A program made the position numbers and the translations under genes. A DNA stretch of 32,580 nucleotides from DASQDT01 sp036380435 (lineage in GTDB: Bacteria > Acidobacteriota > Blastocatellia > Pyrinomonadales > Pyrinomonadaceae): positions 1 to 32,580 of the forward strand of contig DASVES010000032.1 in NCBI GenBank assembly GCA_036380435.1, given 5' to 3'. A model generated the notes under the pieces. It worked only from the letters and a program-made list of their open reading frames with translations, was not told the DNA's origin and did no database searches. This document shows, in pieces, positions 7,571-15,398 of this stretch. Position 1 is the first letter of the stretch; the number at the start of each line of letters is the position of its first letter.

Positions 7571-8464
7571 ATGAACGATCTGCCAATCGGAATTTTTGAC
7601 AGCGGCGTGGGCGGTCTGACCGTCTACCGCGCGCTGCACGACCGACTGCCCGAGGAGCGTTTCGTCTACCTCGGCGACACGGCGCGCGTGCCCTACGGGA
7701 CGAAGTCATTGGCGACCGTGGAACGCTACGCCATTGAGAACGCGCGCTTTCTCGAAGCACACGGCATCAAGCTTTTAGTCGTCGCCTGCAACACGGCCTC
7801 GGCGCTGGCGCTGCCCGCCATTCGGGAAAGCGTCGGCGTGAGCGTGGTCGGGATGGTGGGGCCGGGGGCGCGCGCCGTCGTGCGCGCTGCGGCGGGCCGC
7901 CGGATCGGCGTCATCGCCACCGAGTCCACCATCAGGAGCGGCGCCTACGCACGCGAGATCGCACGCCTCGCGCCCGGCGCGGAAGTGGTCGAGCGCGCGT
8001 GCCCGCTCTTCGTGTCGCTCGCTGAAGAGGGGTGGGCCGAGACGGAGGTGGCGCGCACGGTCGCCGCCGAATACCTGCAAGACCTGCGGGGCGGGAGCGT
8101 CGGCGCGCTCGTGCTCGGCTGCACACACTATCCGATCCTGCGCCGCGTGATTCAGGAGACGATGGGCGAAGACGTGCGCCTCGTCGATTCGGGCGAGGCG
8201 GCTTCGGAGGCTGTGGCTGAGGTGCTGGACGCGGAGGGCTTGCGCCGGCGCGAGTACGACACGCACACGGGGCGGCTCTTGAAGGAGCGCGCGCGCGTCG
8301 GCCGACTGTGCGACGACCTCGATCATTTCTACGTGACGGACGCGGCGGAGCGTTTCGCGCGCGTCGCCGAAAGGTTTCTGGGGACGGCGCCGCGAGTTCT
8401 CGAAGCCGTCGAAGTCTGGGGGACGGATGGACTCAACACCGCGGAGCGAACAGTTCAAACGTAG
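7571..8464 (+). CDS. murI: Glutamate racemase
   Basis: 297 aa. It interconverts L- and D-glutamate, supplying D-Glu for the second position of the peptidoglycan stem peptide. The N-terminal IGIFDSGVGGLTV (6-18) carries the conserved Asp10-Ser11. VACNTAS (71-77) holds catalytic Cys73 and VLGCTHYPIL (181-190) holds Cys184, the two acid/base cysteines. Length and order fit the family. The ATG at 7571 puts the MNDLPIGIFDSG start exactly where family members begin, so an open in-frame extension to 7406 is unlikely. The stop codon lies 38 bases inside the rph coding region, which suggests coupled translation. A GTGTGATA extended -10-like string lies at 7506-7513. Confidence 0.95.
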   Translation: MNDLPIGIFDSGVGGLTVYRALHDRLPEERFVYLGDTARVPYGTKSLATVERYAIENARFLEAHGIKLLVVACNTASALALPAIRESVGVSVVGMVGPGARAVVRAAAGRRIGVIATESTIRSGAYAREIARLAPGAEVVERACPLFVSLAEEGWAETEVARTVAAEYLQDLRGGSVGALVLGCTHYPILRRVIQETMGEDVRLVDSGEAASEAVAEVLDAEGLRRREYDTHTGRLLKERARVGRLCDDLDHFYVTDAAERFARVAERFLGTAPRVLEAVEVWGTDGLNTAERTVQT

Positions 8465-9182
8465 CGACGGGCGGCGCCCTGAAGAGTTACGAAGCGTCCG
8501 CATCACGCCGCACTTCATGCCTTATGCCGAAGGCTCGGCGCTCATCGAGATGGGGCAGACGCGCGTCATCTGCGCGGCCACGCTCGAAGAGCGCGTGCCA
8601 TTCTTCAAGCGCAACTCGGGGCAGGGCTGGCTCACCGCCGAGTATGCAATGCTGCCGCGCGCCACGCAGCAGCGCACGCAACGCGAGACCGGTCGGGGCG
8701 GGCCCTCGGGCCGGACGCACGAAATCCAGCGTCTCATCGGCCGCTCCTTGCGCGCCGTCTGCGACCTCGGCGCTTTGGGCGAGCGCACGCTCACCGTCGA
8801 TTGCGACGTGCTCCAGGCCGACGGCGGCACGCGCACCGCCGCGATCACCGGCGCTTACGTCGCCTTCGTCCTCGCCTGCCGCCGGCTCAAGAATGCGGGC
8901 CAGATCGCGCGCTTGCCCATCTCGGGCGAGATGGCCGCCGTCAGCGTCGGGATAGTCGGCGGCGCGGCCCTGCTCGACCTCAAGTACGACGAAGACTCGC
9001 GCGCCGGTGTGGACATGAACGTCGTCGGCACGGGCGACGGCCGCTTCATCGAGATACAGGGCACGGCCGAGGGCGAGCCGTTCAGCCGCGATCAGATGGA
9101 CGAACTCCTCGCACTCGCCGGCGCCGGCCTCACGCAACTCTTCGCCGCGCAGCGCGCCGCGCTCGAAGCGCCGCAGCCCTGA
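8427..9182 (+). CDS. rph: Ribonuclease PH
   Basis: 251 aa. A phosphate-dependent 3'-to-5' exoribonuclease that trims tRNA 3' ends and degrades structured RNA as a hexamer in the cytoplasm. RSDGRRPEELR (12-22) is the family's N-terminal signature. SGRTHEIQRLIGRSLRAV (94-111) and DCDVLQADGGTRTAAITGAY (125-144) form the phosphate and catalytic site. Length matches the family. The ATG at 8427 lies inside the end of murI in another frame (38-base overlap) with GGGGGACGG just before it. No separate promoter is expected. A dyad at 9215-9242 follows the gene. Confidence 0.96.
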   Translation: MDSTPRSEQFKRSDGRRPEELRSVRITPHFMPYAEGSALIEMGQTRVICAATLEERVPFFKRNSGQGWLTAEYAMLPRATQQRTQRETGRGGPSGRTHEIQRLIGRSLRAVCDLGALGERTLTVDCDVLQADGGTRTAAITGAYVAFVLACRRLKNAGQIARLPISGEMAAVSVGIVGGAALLDLKYDEDSRAGVDMNVVGTGDGRFIEIQGTAEGEPFSRDQMDELLALAGAGLTQLFAAQRAALEAPQP

Positions 9183-9214
9183 GCCGCGAAAAGTTGTCTT
9201 AGCGAACCACGGCC

Positions 9215-9242
9215 GAGCCGCTCGGACAGTTGCCAGCGGCTC
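9215..9242 (+). other. Dyad downstream of rph
   Basis: GAGCCGCT (9215-9222) pairs perfectly with AGCGGCTC (9235-9242) over a 12-base loop. It is 33 bases past the rph stop. It may be a terminator or processing hairpin, but no T run follows. Confidence 0.35.
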
Positions 9243-9359
9243 ACGAAGCGGGCAACATTTGGGCGCGGCCGGCGCATCTGATTGAACAGTCAGGCGGGAA
9301 AAAGATGAATCCCGAACCCCAACAATTACCGACACGAGACAGGAGTTGAATCCCCACAT

Positions 9360-9878
9360 ATGAGACGCAACATGTTTTTGCTGGCCTGCGTGTTGACGCT
9401 CGGCGTGTGCGGGGCGCAAGCGCGGGCGCAGGAAGTCTTCGCCGACCCGAACGTCGAATACACGCTGGAGTTGCCGACGCCGACGTGGAAGACCACGAGC
9501 CGGGCCGACGGCGTCTATCAGCGCGTCGAGTTCGTCAACGGCGACCGGATGGACGGCTACCTGCGCATCCGCAAGGAAGCCATCAATCACGATGAGACGC
9601 CCGCCGCGATTGCCGCCCGCCACGCCGACCTCAAGCTCCGCTACAAGTCCGGCTACGTCGGCGGCGGCAAGCCGGAGTCGTTCGCCGGGCGCCTGAAGGG
9701 CGTGACGATGGGCTACGAGTACACCGAGGCCGGGAAGCAGATGGCCGGCCGCGTCTACTACCTCCAGGCCGACGACCACACCGTCTACGCGCTCCACTTC
9801 ACGGGCCTGCGCGAAAAGCTCCAGCGCGCCCGCAACCAGACGGACAGCATCGCCCGCAGCTTCCGTCTCAAACAGTAA
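9360..9878 (+). CDS. Small exported protein of unknown function (PsbP/DcrB-like outline)
   Basis: 172 aa. A signal peptide (MRRNMFLLACVLTLGVCGAQARA) is cleaved before QEVFADP. The mature part of about 149 aa alternates strands and helices, with a central hydrophilic helix (IAARHADLKLRYKSG) and a final helix before SFRLKQ. This order resembles the PsbP/DcrB/DUF1795-type alpha-beta fold, in which a final helix ends in a 'xxSFrl' string. The resemblance is by eye only. The ATG at 9360 is preceded by AGGAG at a long spacing of about 14 bases, and the ATG four codons later (9372) is an alternative. It stands alone, with a GC-rich hairpin behind it. Confidence 0.75.
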   Translation: MRRNMFLLACVLTLGVCGAQARAQEVFADPNVEYTLELPTPTWKTTSRADGVYQRVEFVNGDRMDGYLRIRKEAINHDETPAAIAARHADLKLRYKSGYVGGGKPESFAGRLKGVTMGYEYTEAGKQMAGRVYYLQADDHTVYALHFTGLREKLQRARNQTDSIARSFRLKQ

Positions 9879-9906
9879 CTCCTGAGACAGAAGCGACGCA
9901 CACGAA

Positions 9907-9944
9907 TCAGCCGCCCGCGCGCTTTGCCAGCGCCGGGCGGCTGA
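9907..9944 (+). terminator. Terminator-like hairpin after the 9360 gene
   Basis: TCAGCCGCCCG (9907-9917) pairs perfectly with CGGGCGGCTGA (9934-9944), with further pairing of GCGCT/AGCGC inside. A T-rich but broken tract (ACTATTATTC) follows. The stem is very stable and the T run is poor. Confidence 0.55.
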
Positions 9945-9965
9945 ACTATTATTCATCGACTCAAT

Positions 9966-10055
9966 AAATCAGTACCGCGAGCGGAAGCCTCGCGGGTGCG
10001 GCCTACGATGGGAGGCCCGCACCGCTCAAGCGAGACCCGCTCGCGGTACTGATTT
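9966..10055. repeat. Palindromic repeat of the AGTACCGCGAGCGG family, copy 1
   Basis: The 19-base ends (9966-9984 and 10037-10055) are perfect inverted repeats around AGTACCGCGAGCGG. The interior pairs again (GTGCGG-CCT with AGG-CCCGCAC). The element is 90 bp and ends nine bases before the SET-protein ATG. A second copy with the same ends is at 27522-27604. It resembles a REP/MITE-like non-coding element. Confidence 0.8.
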
Positions 10056-10064
10056 CTCATCCCG

Positions 10065-10493
10065 ATGAAACTACAACTGGCTCCGGGGCTTGCCGTCGGC
10101 GAGTCGAAGATTCACGGCCGCGGCTGTTTCGCCGCCGCCCCGTTCCCGAAGGGGCGCAAGATCGCCGAGTACGCGGGCGAGCTGATCTCGGGCCGTGAGG
10201 CGGAGCGGCGGATGCGCGGGCGCGAAGTTCACCGCGTCTGCCCACTCGAAACGGGCCGCTACCTCGACGGCGCACGCGGCGGCAACGGCACCCACTACAT
10301 CAACCACTCCTGCACGCCCAACGCCTACATGCGGCTCACGCGCGGCCACATCCTCTTCATGGCCCTGCGCGACATCCGCCCCGGCGAAGAGATCACCATC
10401 GACTACTTCTCCACCCACCACCCCGACACCAAGCGCTGCCACTGCAAAGCGCCGACGTGTCGCGGCACAATCAACAAAAGGCGTGATAAGTGA
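10065..10493 (+). CDS. SET-domain lysine methyltransferase-like protein
   Basis: 142 aa, a minimal SET domain with a post-SET cysteine tail. KIHGRGCFAA (15-24) is the S-adenosylmethionine GxG motif. YINHSCTPNAYM (78-89) is the NHSCxPN catalytic and cofactor motif. PGEEITIDYF (106-115) is the GEExxxDY motif. CHC and C132 (125-132) form the zinc-binding post-SET group. All signature residues are present, so it should be an active protein-lysine methyltransferase, but its target is unknown. The gene is bracketed by repeats: a palindrome ends nine bases before the ATG, and a heptamer array supplies its last codons and stop. No ribosome site of normal strength is visible. Similar short SET proteins occur sporadically in bacteria. 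Confidence 0.9.
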   Translation: MKLQLAPGLAVGESKIHGRGCFAAAPFPKGRKIAEYAGELISGREAERRMRGREVHRVCPLETGRYLDGARGGNGTHYINHSCTPNAYMRLTRGHILFMALRDIRPGEEITIDYFSTHHPDTKRCHCKAPTCRGTINKRRDK

Positions 10494-10569
10494 TAAGTGA
10501 TGAGTGATAAGAAAGACAAAGACCGTCTGCTCTTTCTTATCACTCATCACTTATCACTTATCACGCCTT
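10478..10569. repeat. 39-bp perfect inverted repeat built of GTGATAA heptamers
   Basis: Left arm 10478-10516 and right arm 10531-10569 are perfectly complementary over 39 bases with a 14-base loop. Each arm holds units GTGATAA, GTGATAA, GTGATGA, GTGATAA between AAGGC and GAAAGA. The left arm contains the last codons and TGA stop of the SET gene. The right arm reaches the first base of the kinase stop codon on the other strand. The two convergent genes therefore both end in this element. There is no T run. Confidence 0.9.
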
Positions 10570-12635
10570 CACAGTCTCGGAAGCGTGAAGCTGAACTTCG
10601 AGCCGCGGCCCACTTCGGATTCGAGTCCGACGCGGCCGCCGTGCTGTTCGACGACTTCGCGGACGAAGGAGAGGCCGAGTCCCGCCGAGTCTTCCTCCTT
10701 GTCCTGCCCGTCGCGCACCACGCGGTAGAACTTCTCCCAGACGCGATCCACGGCATCGGGCGGGATGCCGTAGCCGCAATCCTCTACGGTGACGCGCACG
10801 GCCTCGGATTCGAGCGCCGTCGTGAGCGTGACGGTGGTGCGCTCGGGGCTGTAGCGGATGGCGTTGTCCACGATGTTCATCACGGCCTGCGTGACGAGCG
10901 CGCGGTCGGCGGCCACGGGCGGGAGCTTGCCCGAGCCGTCTGAGCCGACGAGTCGGATGCGTTTACGCTTGGCGACGGGCTGCATGCAGAGGACTGTCTC
11001 GCGCACCACGTCGCTCAGCATCAGCGGAATCTTCAGAACCTCCTGTCGATCCTTCTGCTCCAGCTTCGTCACCGACAGGAAGGTGTTGATCATCCGCACG
11101 AGCCGCTGCGACTCGCTGTGGATGATGCCGAGGAATTCGCGCGCCGACTCGGGCAGAGTATCGTCGGTCGCGAGCAGCTCGGCGAAGCCGTTGATGGAGG
11201 TGATGGGCGTGCGCAACTCGTGCGACATGAGCGAGACCATGTCGCTCTTGAGCTTTTCGTACTCCTTCATCTCCGTCACGTCGCGCACGGTCACGGCGAG
11301 GCACAAGGGGCGGGCGGCCGGTGAGCCGTCCTCGCCCGCGTCGGTGACGAGGGCGATGCGGAGGCTGAGCGTCTGACCGCGCTCGGAGAAGGGGAGTTCG
11401 CACTCATAGGCGCTGCCGCTCTGGAGGACGCGGCGGACGGCGATGGAAGGCTCGTCGAAGACGCCGGCGCGGAAGCGGTCGAGCAGGCCGAAGAGGTCGA
11501 GCGTGTCGCAGTCGCCTTCCGCCATGCGCGCGGCCTCGCGCATCGGGGCGTTGACGTAGGCGATGGTGCCGTCGAGGTAGGCGACGGCGTGGCCGTCGTG
11601 CGACTCGGAGAGCGCGTGCGCGGCGAACCTCTGCTCGGTGAGAAGGCCGCTCAGCATGCCGAAGGATTCGAGCCGGCGCTCGGCGGCGCGCACCGAGTAG
11701 AAGGTTTCGGACGGCGCACCGACGGAGTGAGCGCGCGCCTCGTCGCGCTGGAGGTCGCGGGCGAGCTGCGCGGCCACGTTGGCGAGGAGCGGCCGGTCGG
11801 TCTCGTCGAACCCGCCGCGCAGGCGGATGAGGAGCGCCCCGACGGCGCGGCCCTCGTGGCGCAGGGGCACGACGACGCTCGTCGTCGTGTGCGCGTCGTC
11901 TCTGTGCGCGTGTGCATCACTGTCGTTGCCTGTCGCTTGGGTTTGCGGTTGGACGACCATCTGGCCGGAGCGTATGGCGCGCTCGCAGAGTCGGATGCCC
12001 TCGCGCCAGGCCGTGTTGCGGTTCGATGCGGCAGTCGCCGCGCCGCCGGCGTCGGGGCGCATGTAGGCCGCGGGCGTCGGCCTGCCGTCCTCGTCAAGAC
12101 AGCAGACGACCGCTTCGTCGAGCGGCAGCACGGTGGCGAGCAGACGCAGTCCACTCTGCATCCGCGCACGCGCCTCGCGGCCTTCGAGCGCGGAAGAGCG
12201 CGAGGCCACACGCCGCACGCTCCCCGAGAGCGCCACGTCCACGATCCACAGTCGCCATGCCTGCACGGCGAGGAAGGCGCCGAGCGTGGCGAGCGCGGCC
12301 GGAGCGAAGGCGATGTCGATGTTCAGGAAATAAGAGGCGAGGTAGCTGGCCGCGCACATCAGCGCGAGGGCGCAGGCCAGGAGGAGTGAGGTGCGGCGCG
12401 CGCCGACGATCTCCACGAGGAACCCGGCGCACGCGCCCGCCGCGCCGATGAGCAGCGCGGCCACCCACCACTGCGGCGCAATCGCGGGGGCCGCGTCGCC
12501 GCTCAGCAGGAACATCCCGCCGATGAGGACAAGCGCCCCGCTGCTCCACAAAGCGAAGGCGAAGGCGGAGACGGCGAGCGAGAGCGCGACCGAGACGAGA
12601 CGTGACTTGAGCGTAGGAACGACGAAATGTTTCAA
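10569..12635 (-). CDS. Membrane sensor histidine kinase with GAF and PAS domains
   Basis: 688 aa. Four or five membrane helices occupy 12-135 and resemble the helical end of CHASE2 sensors without the CHASE2 domain itself. A GAF-like domain follows (about 160-297), then a PAS-like domain (about 345-455). HisKA holds MSHELRTPITSI (phospho-acceptor His472). The ATPase has the N box NIVDNAIRYS (587-596), G1 box DCGYGIP (619-625) and G2 box GLGLSFV (652-658). All key residues are intact, so autophosphorylation is expected. No response regulator lies nearby, so it is an orphan kinase and its signal is unknown. The start appears to be TTG at 12635 with no clear ribosome site. No in-frame ATG lies upstream, and the next one (residue 41) would lose the first helix. 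The stop codon overlaps the heptamer inverted repeat. Confidence 0.9.
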   Translation of the reverse strand: MKHFVVPTLKSRLVSVALSLAVSAFAFALWSSGALVLIGGMFLLSGDAAPAIAPQWWVAALLIGAAGACAGFLVEIVGARRTSLLLACALALMCAASYLASYFLNIDIAFAPAALATLGAFLAVQAWRLWIVDVALSGSVRRVASRSSALEGREARARMQSGLRLLATVLPLDEAVVCCLDEDGRPTPAAYMRPDAGGAATAASNRNTAWREGIRLCERAIRSGQMVVQPQTQATGNDSDAHAHRDDAHTTTSVVVPLRHEGRAVGALLIRLRGGFDETDRPLLANVAAQLARDLQRDEARAHSVGAPSETFYSVRAAERRLESFGMLSGLLTEQRFAAHALSESHDGHAVAYLDGTIAYVNAPMREAARMAEGDCDTLDLFGLLDRFRAGVFDEPSIAVRRVLQSGSAYECELPFSERGQTLSLRIALVTDAGEDGSPAARPLCLAVTVRDVTEMKEYEKLKSDMVSLMSHELRTPITSINGFAELLATDDTLPESAREFLGIIHSESQRLVRMINTFLSVTKLEQKDRQEVLKIPLMLSDVVRETVLCMQPVAKRKRIRLVGSDGSGKLPPVAADRALVTQAVMNIVDNAIRYSPERTTVTLTTALESEAVRVTVEDCGYGIPPDAVDRVWEKFYRVVRDGQDKEEDSAGLGLSFVREVVEQHGGRVGLESEVGRGSKFSFTLPRL

Positions 12636-12803
12636 GGCGATGTGTTCGGAGGACGAGGTCGGAGGCGGGACCCGGAAAGGCTCGGCCGGAAGTGTACGCC
12701 GGCCCTGTCAAAAACTATACAACGCGGGGCGTGACTAAAACAAGAGTTGGTTTTGCGGGGGCGACTTCCAGTGAATTAGTTGAGTGTGAAGTAACTGGAC
12801 TCA

Positions 12804-12840
12804 CCGCAGAGGCGCAGAGGACGCAGAGGAAACGCGGAGG
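12804..12840. repeat. CGCAGAGG tandem array
   Basis: Three copies of CGCAGAGG (12805, 12813 and 12822) are followed by a degenerate CGCGGAGG. The spacing is 8 then 9 nt. No inverted partner is evident, which sets this locus apart from the other arrays. It lies just past the selA stop codon. Confidence 0.6.
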
Positions 12841-12864
12841 CTTGAGTTTCAGAATTCACTCAAG
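12841..12864. other. Hairpin overlapping the selA stop codon
   Basis: CTTGAGT (12841-12847) pairs with ACTCAAG (12858-12864) over a 10-base loop. It includes the selA stop codon (12860-12862). It may take part in ending the minus-strand transcript, but the T run is lacking. Confidence 0.35.
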
Positions 12865-14284
12865 ACAGGCAGGCACAGGCAACTGCGTCGAGCAACTCGG
12901 CCTCTTCGTCTTCCGCGACGGTTCGCAGGTCGAGCGCCACGCGCCCATCGAGAATGCGCGCGATGACGGGCGGGCGCGCGTGGCGCAGGGCCTCTTCGAG
13001 CGCGTCGGCGGAGAGCACCGGGTGGGAGAGCGCGACGAGCGCCGTGGGCGGGTGCGTGGTCGGCGCGGAGCCGCCGCCGACGGCCGAGCGCCCCTCGACG
13101 ACCTCGACGCGGAGCGCGCCCGCCTCAGACCTCGCGCGCAGACCTTCGGCGAAGGCGCGGGCGCGCACCTCGATCTCCTCGCGTGTGGCGGAGAGCATCC
13201 GTAGCGCCGGCACTTCGGACGTGGCCGTGCCGCGTCGGTAGGCTTCGAGCGTGGCTTCGAGCGCGGCGAGGGCCAGCTTGTCGGCGCGCAGCGCGCGGTA
13301 GAGCGAGTGCCGGCGCAGGCGTTCGACCACGTCTCCGCGGCCCACGATGAGGCCCGCCTGCGCCGCGCCCAGAAGCTTGTCGCCGCTGAAGGTCACAACG
13401 TCGGCGCCGCCCTCGATTGAGTCGCGGATGACCGGCTCGTCGCCGAGTCCGTAGGGCGTGAGGTCGATGAGCGCGCCGGAGCCGGCGTCTTCATAGAGCG
13501 GGAGACCGGCGCGGTGCGCGAGTTCGGCGAGTTCGGCGAGCGAGGGCGCGGCCGTGAAGCCGACGATGCGGTAGTTCGAGGGATGAACGCGGAGGATGAG
13601 ACGCGTGCGCTCCGTGATGGCGCGCTCGTAGTCGGAGAGGCGCGTGCGGTTCGTCGTCCCGACCTCGATCATCGTGGTGGCAGACTGCGCCATCACGTCG
13701 GGGACGCGGAAGTCGCCGCCGATCTCGACCAGCTCGCCGCGCGAGACGATGGTCTCGCCGCCGCGCGCCAGCACCGAGAGCACGAGCAGGGCGGCGGCGG
13801 CGCAGTTGTTGACGACGAGCGCGTCCTCGGCGCCGGTCAACTCCGCGAGCAGTTTCTCGGCGCGCGCCCCGCGTCGCCCGCGCTCGCCCTTCGCGAGATC
13901 GTATTCGAGCGTGCAATAGCTCGCGGCCTCACGCGCGACCGCCGCCCGCGCGGCCTCCGAGAGCGGCGCGCGTCCCAAATTCGTGTGCAGGACGACGCCC
14001 GTCGCGTTGATGACGCGGCGCACCCCCGCCAATCCTTCGCGCGCCGCCTCACGTTGCAGCCTGCGCGCGGCCTCCGCTAAAAGTTCATCGCGCGCCGCCG
14101 CGCCGTTGCCATCCGCCCCGCGCGCCGACAACTCCGCCCGCAACTCCTCCGTGACGGAGCGCGCCAGCGCCGTCAGACGCACCGCGCCCGTCCGCTCGCG
14201 CAGCTCCTGCGCCTCGGGCGTTCGCAAAAGCGCGTCCACCGACGGCAGGGCGCGCAAGACGTTGGCAGTGGTTTCGTCGGGCAT
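12860..14284 (-). CDS. selA: L-seryl-tRNA(Sec) selenium transferase
   Basis: 474 aa. A PLP enzyme that converts seryl-tRNA(Sec) to selenocysteinyl-tRNA(Sec) with selenophosphate. The N-terminal helical tRNA-binding part (about 1-85) begins LRALPSVDALL. VRRVINATGVVLHTNLGRAP (88-107) is the family signature. TFSGDKLLGAAQAG (298-311) carries the PLP lysine K303. YEDAGSGAL (264-272) is the cofactor-binding Asp region. Length fits SelA (about 460). Its presence implies selenocysteine use, but selB, selD and tRNA-Sec are not in the window. Archaeal-type SelA-like proteins lack the N-terminal domain, so this is a true bacterial SelA. The ATG at 14284 gives the expected start. Confidence 0.94.
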   Translation of the reverse strand: MPDETTANVLRALPSVDALLRTPEAQELRERTGAVRLTALARSVTEELRAELSARGADGNGAAARDELLAEAARRLQREAAREGLAGVRRVINATGVVLHTNLGRAPLSEAARAAVAREAASYCTLEYDLAKGERGRRGARAEKLLAELTGAEDALVVNNCAAAALLVLSVLARGGETIVSRGELVEIGGDFRVPDVMAQSATTMIEVGTTNRTRLSDYERAITERTRLILRVHPSNYRIVGFTAAPSLAELAELAHRAGLPLYEDAGSGALIDLTPYGLGDEPVIRDSIEGGADVVTFSGDKLLGAAQAGLIVGRGDVVERLRRHSLYRALRADKLALAALEATLEAYRRGTATSEVPALRMLSATREEIEVRARAFAEGLRARSEAGALRVEVVEGRSAVGGGSAPTTHPPTALVALSHPVLSADALEEALRHARPPVIARILDGRVALDLRTVAEDEEAELLDAVACACLS

Positions 14285-14289
14285 ATGGA

Positions 14290-14467
14290 AGCTGTTAGCT
14301 GTTAGCTGAAAGCTGTTCTTTGTCGATGGTTGGTAGGGAGTTGTCAGTCATTTCCGTTTGCCGGCTTGTACGTTTCATTGAAGGAAGCGAGGCGCGCTAG
14401 ACGAACAACTGACTGTTGACCACTGACAAAAAAGCTGAAAGCTGATAGCTCATAGCTGATAGCTTAT
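14290..14467. repeat. Heptamer arrays (AGCTGTT / AGCTGAT type) between divergent genes
   Basis: Four 7-nt units lie at 14290-14317 (AGCTGTT, AGCTGTT, AGCTGAA, AGCTGTT). Five lie at 14433-14467 (AGCTGAA, AGCTGAT, AGCTCAT, AGCTGAT, AGCTTAT). Between them, TTGTCAGT near 14341 and ACTGACAA near 14422 are inverted, the latter within ACTGACT/ACTGACA units. The first array starts five bases from the selA start codon. The intervening 265 bases before the next gene show nothing else recognisable. Confidence 0.65.
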
Positions 14468-14549
14468 CATAATCGTTGACACCCCCACCCGCCGGCTCAT
14501 AGACTCGAAGGGGTGCCCGGCAACGACCCGGCGCGGTGCGCGAGGAGAG

Positions 14550-15206
14550 GTGAAACAGTTGGCTAAAGGTGGAAACAAGTTTACGCGGCAGGCGCAGGAG
14601 CGGGAGAAGAGGTCGGTCGTCGCGCGCGACGCGCAGCCGACCGTCGATGAACAGCTCACGCGACTCGATGACGATGTCCGCCGCCTCAAGGTCGAGTTCG
14701 ACATCTTTTTCAACGGCGGGGCCAAGCGACCGCCCTACGACACGAAGGGGCGCGTCGAGACGCTCATCAAGCGTCTGGCCGACGACCGCACGCTCACCTA
14801 CGCGCAACGCTACCGCTACAACTCCCTGGTGGCGCGTCACACGTCCTTCCTCCAACTCTGGCGCCGCACCATGCAGGGGCGCGAGGAGGGGCGCGACCCT
14901 CTTTCAGCCGCCCGCGCCGCCACGCACGCCAAGCCGGAGCCGCCGGCGAGCGTGGCCGCGCCGAACACCTTCGTCTGCGCCGATCCGCACACGGACGTGC
15001 CGACCGTCAAAAGGCTCTTCGAGGCGCTCGTCGAGGCCAAGCGGCAGTGCGGCGAGGGAACCGACGACCTCTCGTTCCCGCGCTTCCATCGCATGATCGC
15101 CGCCAAGACCGACTCCATCAAGGAAAAGCTCGACTGCGAGCGCGTGCAGTTCTCGGTCAGCGTCAAGGACGGGCGCGTGAACTTCAAGGCGAAGGCGGAG
15201 AAGTAA
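14550..15206 (+). CDS. MXAN_5187 C-terminal domain-like protein
   Basis: 218 aa, cytoplasmic, basic and helical. VDEQLTRLDDDVRRLKVEFDIFFNGGAKRPPYDTKGRVETLIKR and the following YRYNSLVARHTSFLQLWRRTMQG correspond to the domain described from Myxococcus MXAN_5187: a helical part with an FDIFF-N/G-G-RPP motif and a 'rfNnLvaRy-sl--lWrr' helix. A Pro/Ala linker (about 118-137) joins it to a second helical-beta piece (about 140-216) ending VSVKDGRVNFKAKAEK. The function is unknown, with links to regulatory or gliding-type proteins in other phyla. The frame opens at GTG 14550, but AGGAGAGG ends on that very base, so TTG at 14559 has better ribosome-site spacing and may be the true start. It is divergent from selA and convergent with the cold shock gene. 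Confidence 0.75.
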   Translation: MKQLAKGGNKFTRQAQEREKRSVVARDAQPTVDEQLTRLDDDVRRLKVEFDIFFNGGAKRPPYDTKGRVETLIKRLADDRTLTYAQRYRYNSLVARHTSFLQLWRRTMQGREEGRDPLSAARAATHAKPEPPASVAAPNTFVCADPHTDVPTVKRLFEALVEAKRQCGEGTDDLSFPRFHRMIAAKTDSIKEKLDCERVQFSVSVKDGRVNFKAKAEK

Positions 15207-15211
15207 AAAAA

Positions 15212-15293
15212 AGTAAGCAGTAAGCAGTGAGCGGTGAGCAGTAGAGACTAAGTCTCGTTTCTACTGCTCACCGCTCACTGCTTACTGCTTACT
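15212..15293. repeat. 34-bp perfect inverted repeat built of GTAAGCA heptamers
   Basis: Left arm 15212-15245 and right arm 15260-15293 are perfectly complementary over 34 bases with a 14-base loop. The units are GTAAGCA, GTAAGCA, GTGAGCG, GTGAGCA, then GTAGA. It starts six bases after the stop codon of the 14550 gene and lies between two convergent genes. The array at 20064-20170 uses nearly the same unit. Confidence 0.9.
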
Positions 15294-15398
15294 GTCTACT
15301 GCTTTCTTGAGTGCCTTGCTTCGGGCTGCGTGTGCCGGCTTCGGAAAAACCGGAGGCGGTCAGTGGCCTTCAACGAAAGCTGGCGTGTGAGGGGAGAC

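Noticed and set aside
10478..10569. CRISPR array made of the GTGATAA repeats
   Set aside because: The units are 7 nt, contiguous and lack spacers. No cas gene is nearby. The other arrays fail for the same reasons.
14280..14550. tRNA-Sec or another tRNA beside selA
   Set aside because: No acceptor or T-arm pairing is found. The region is taken up by heptamer arrays.
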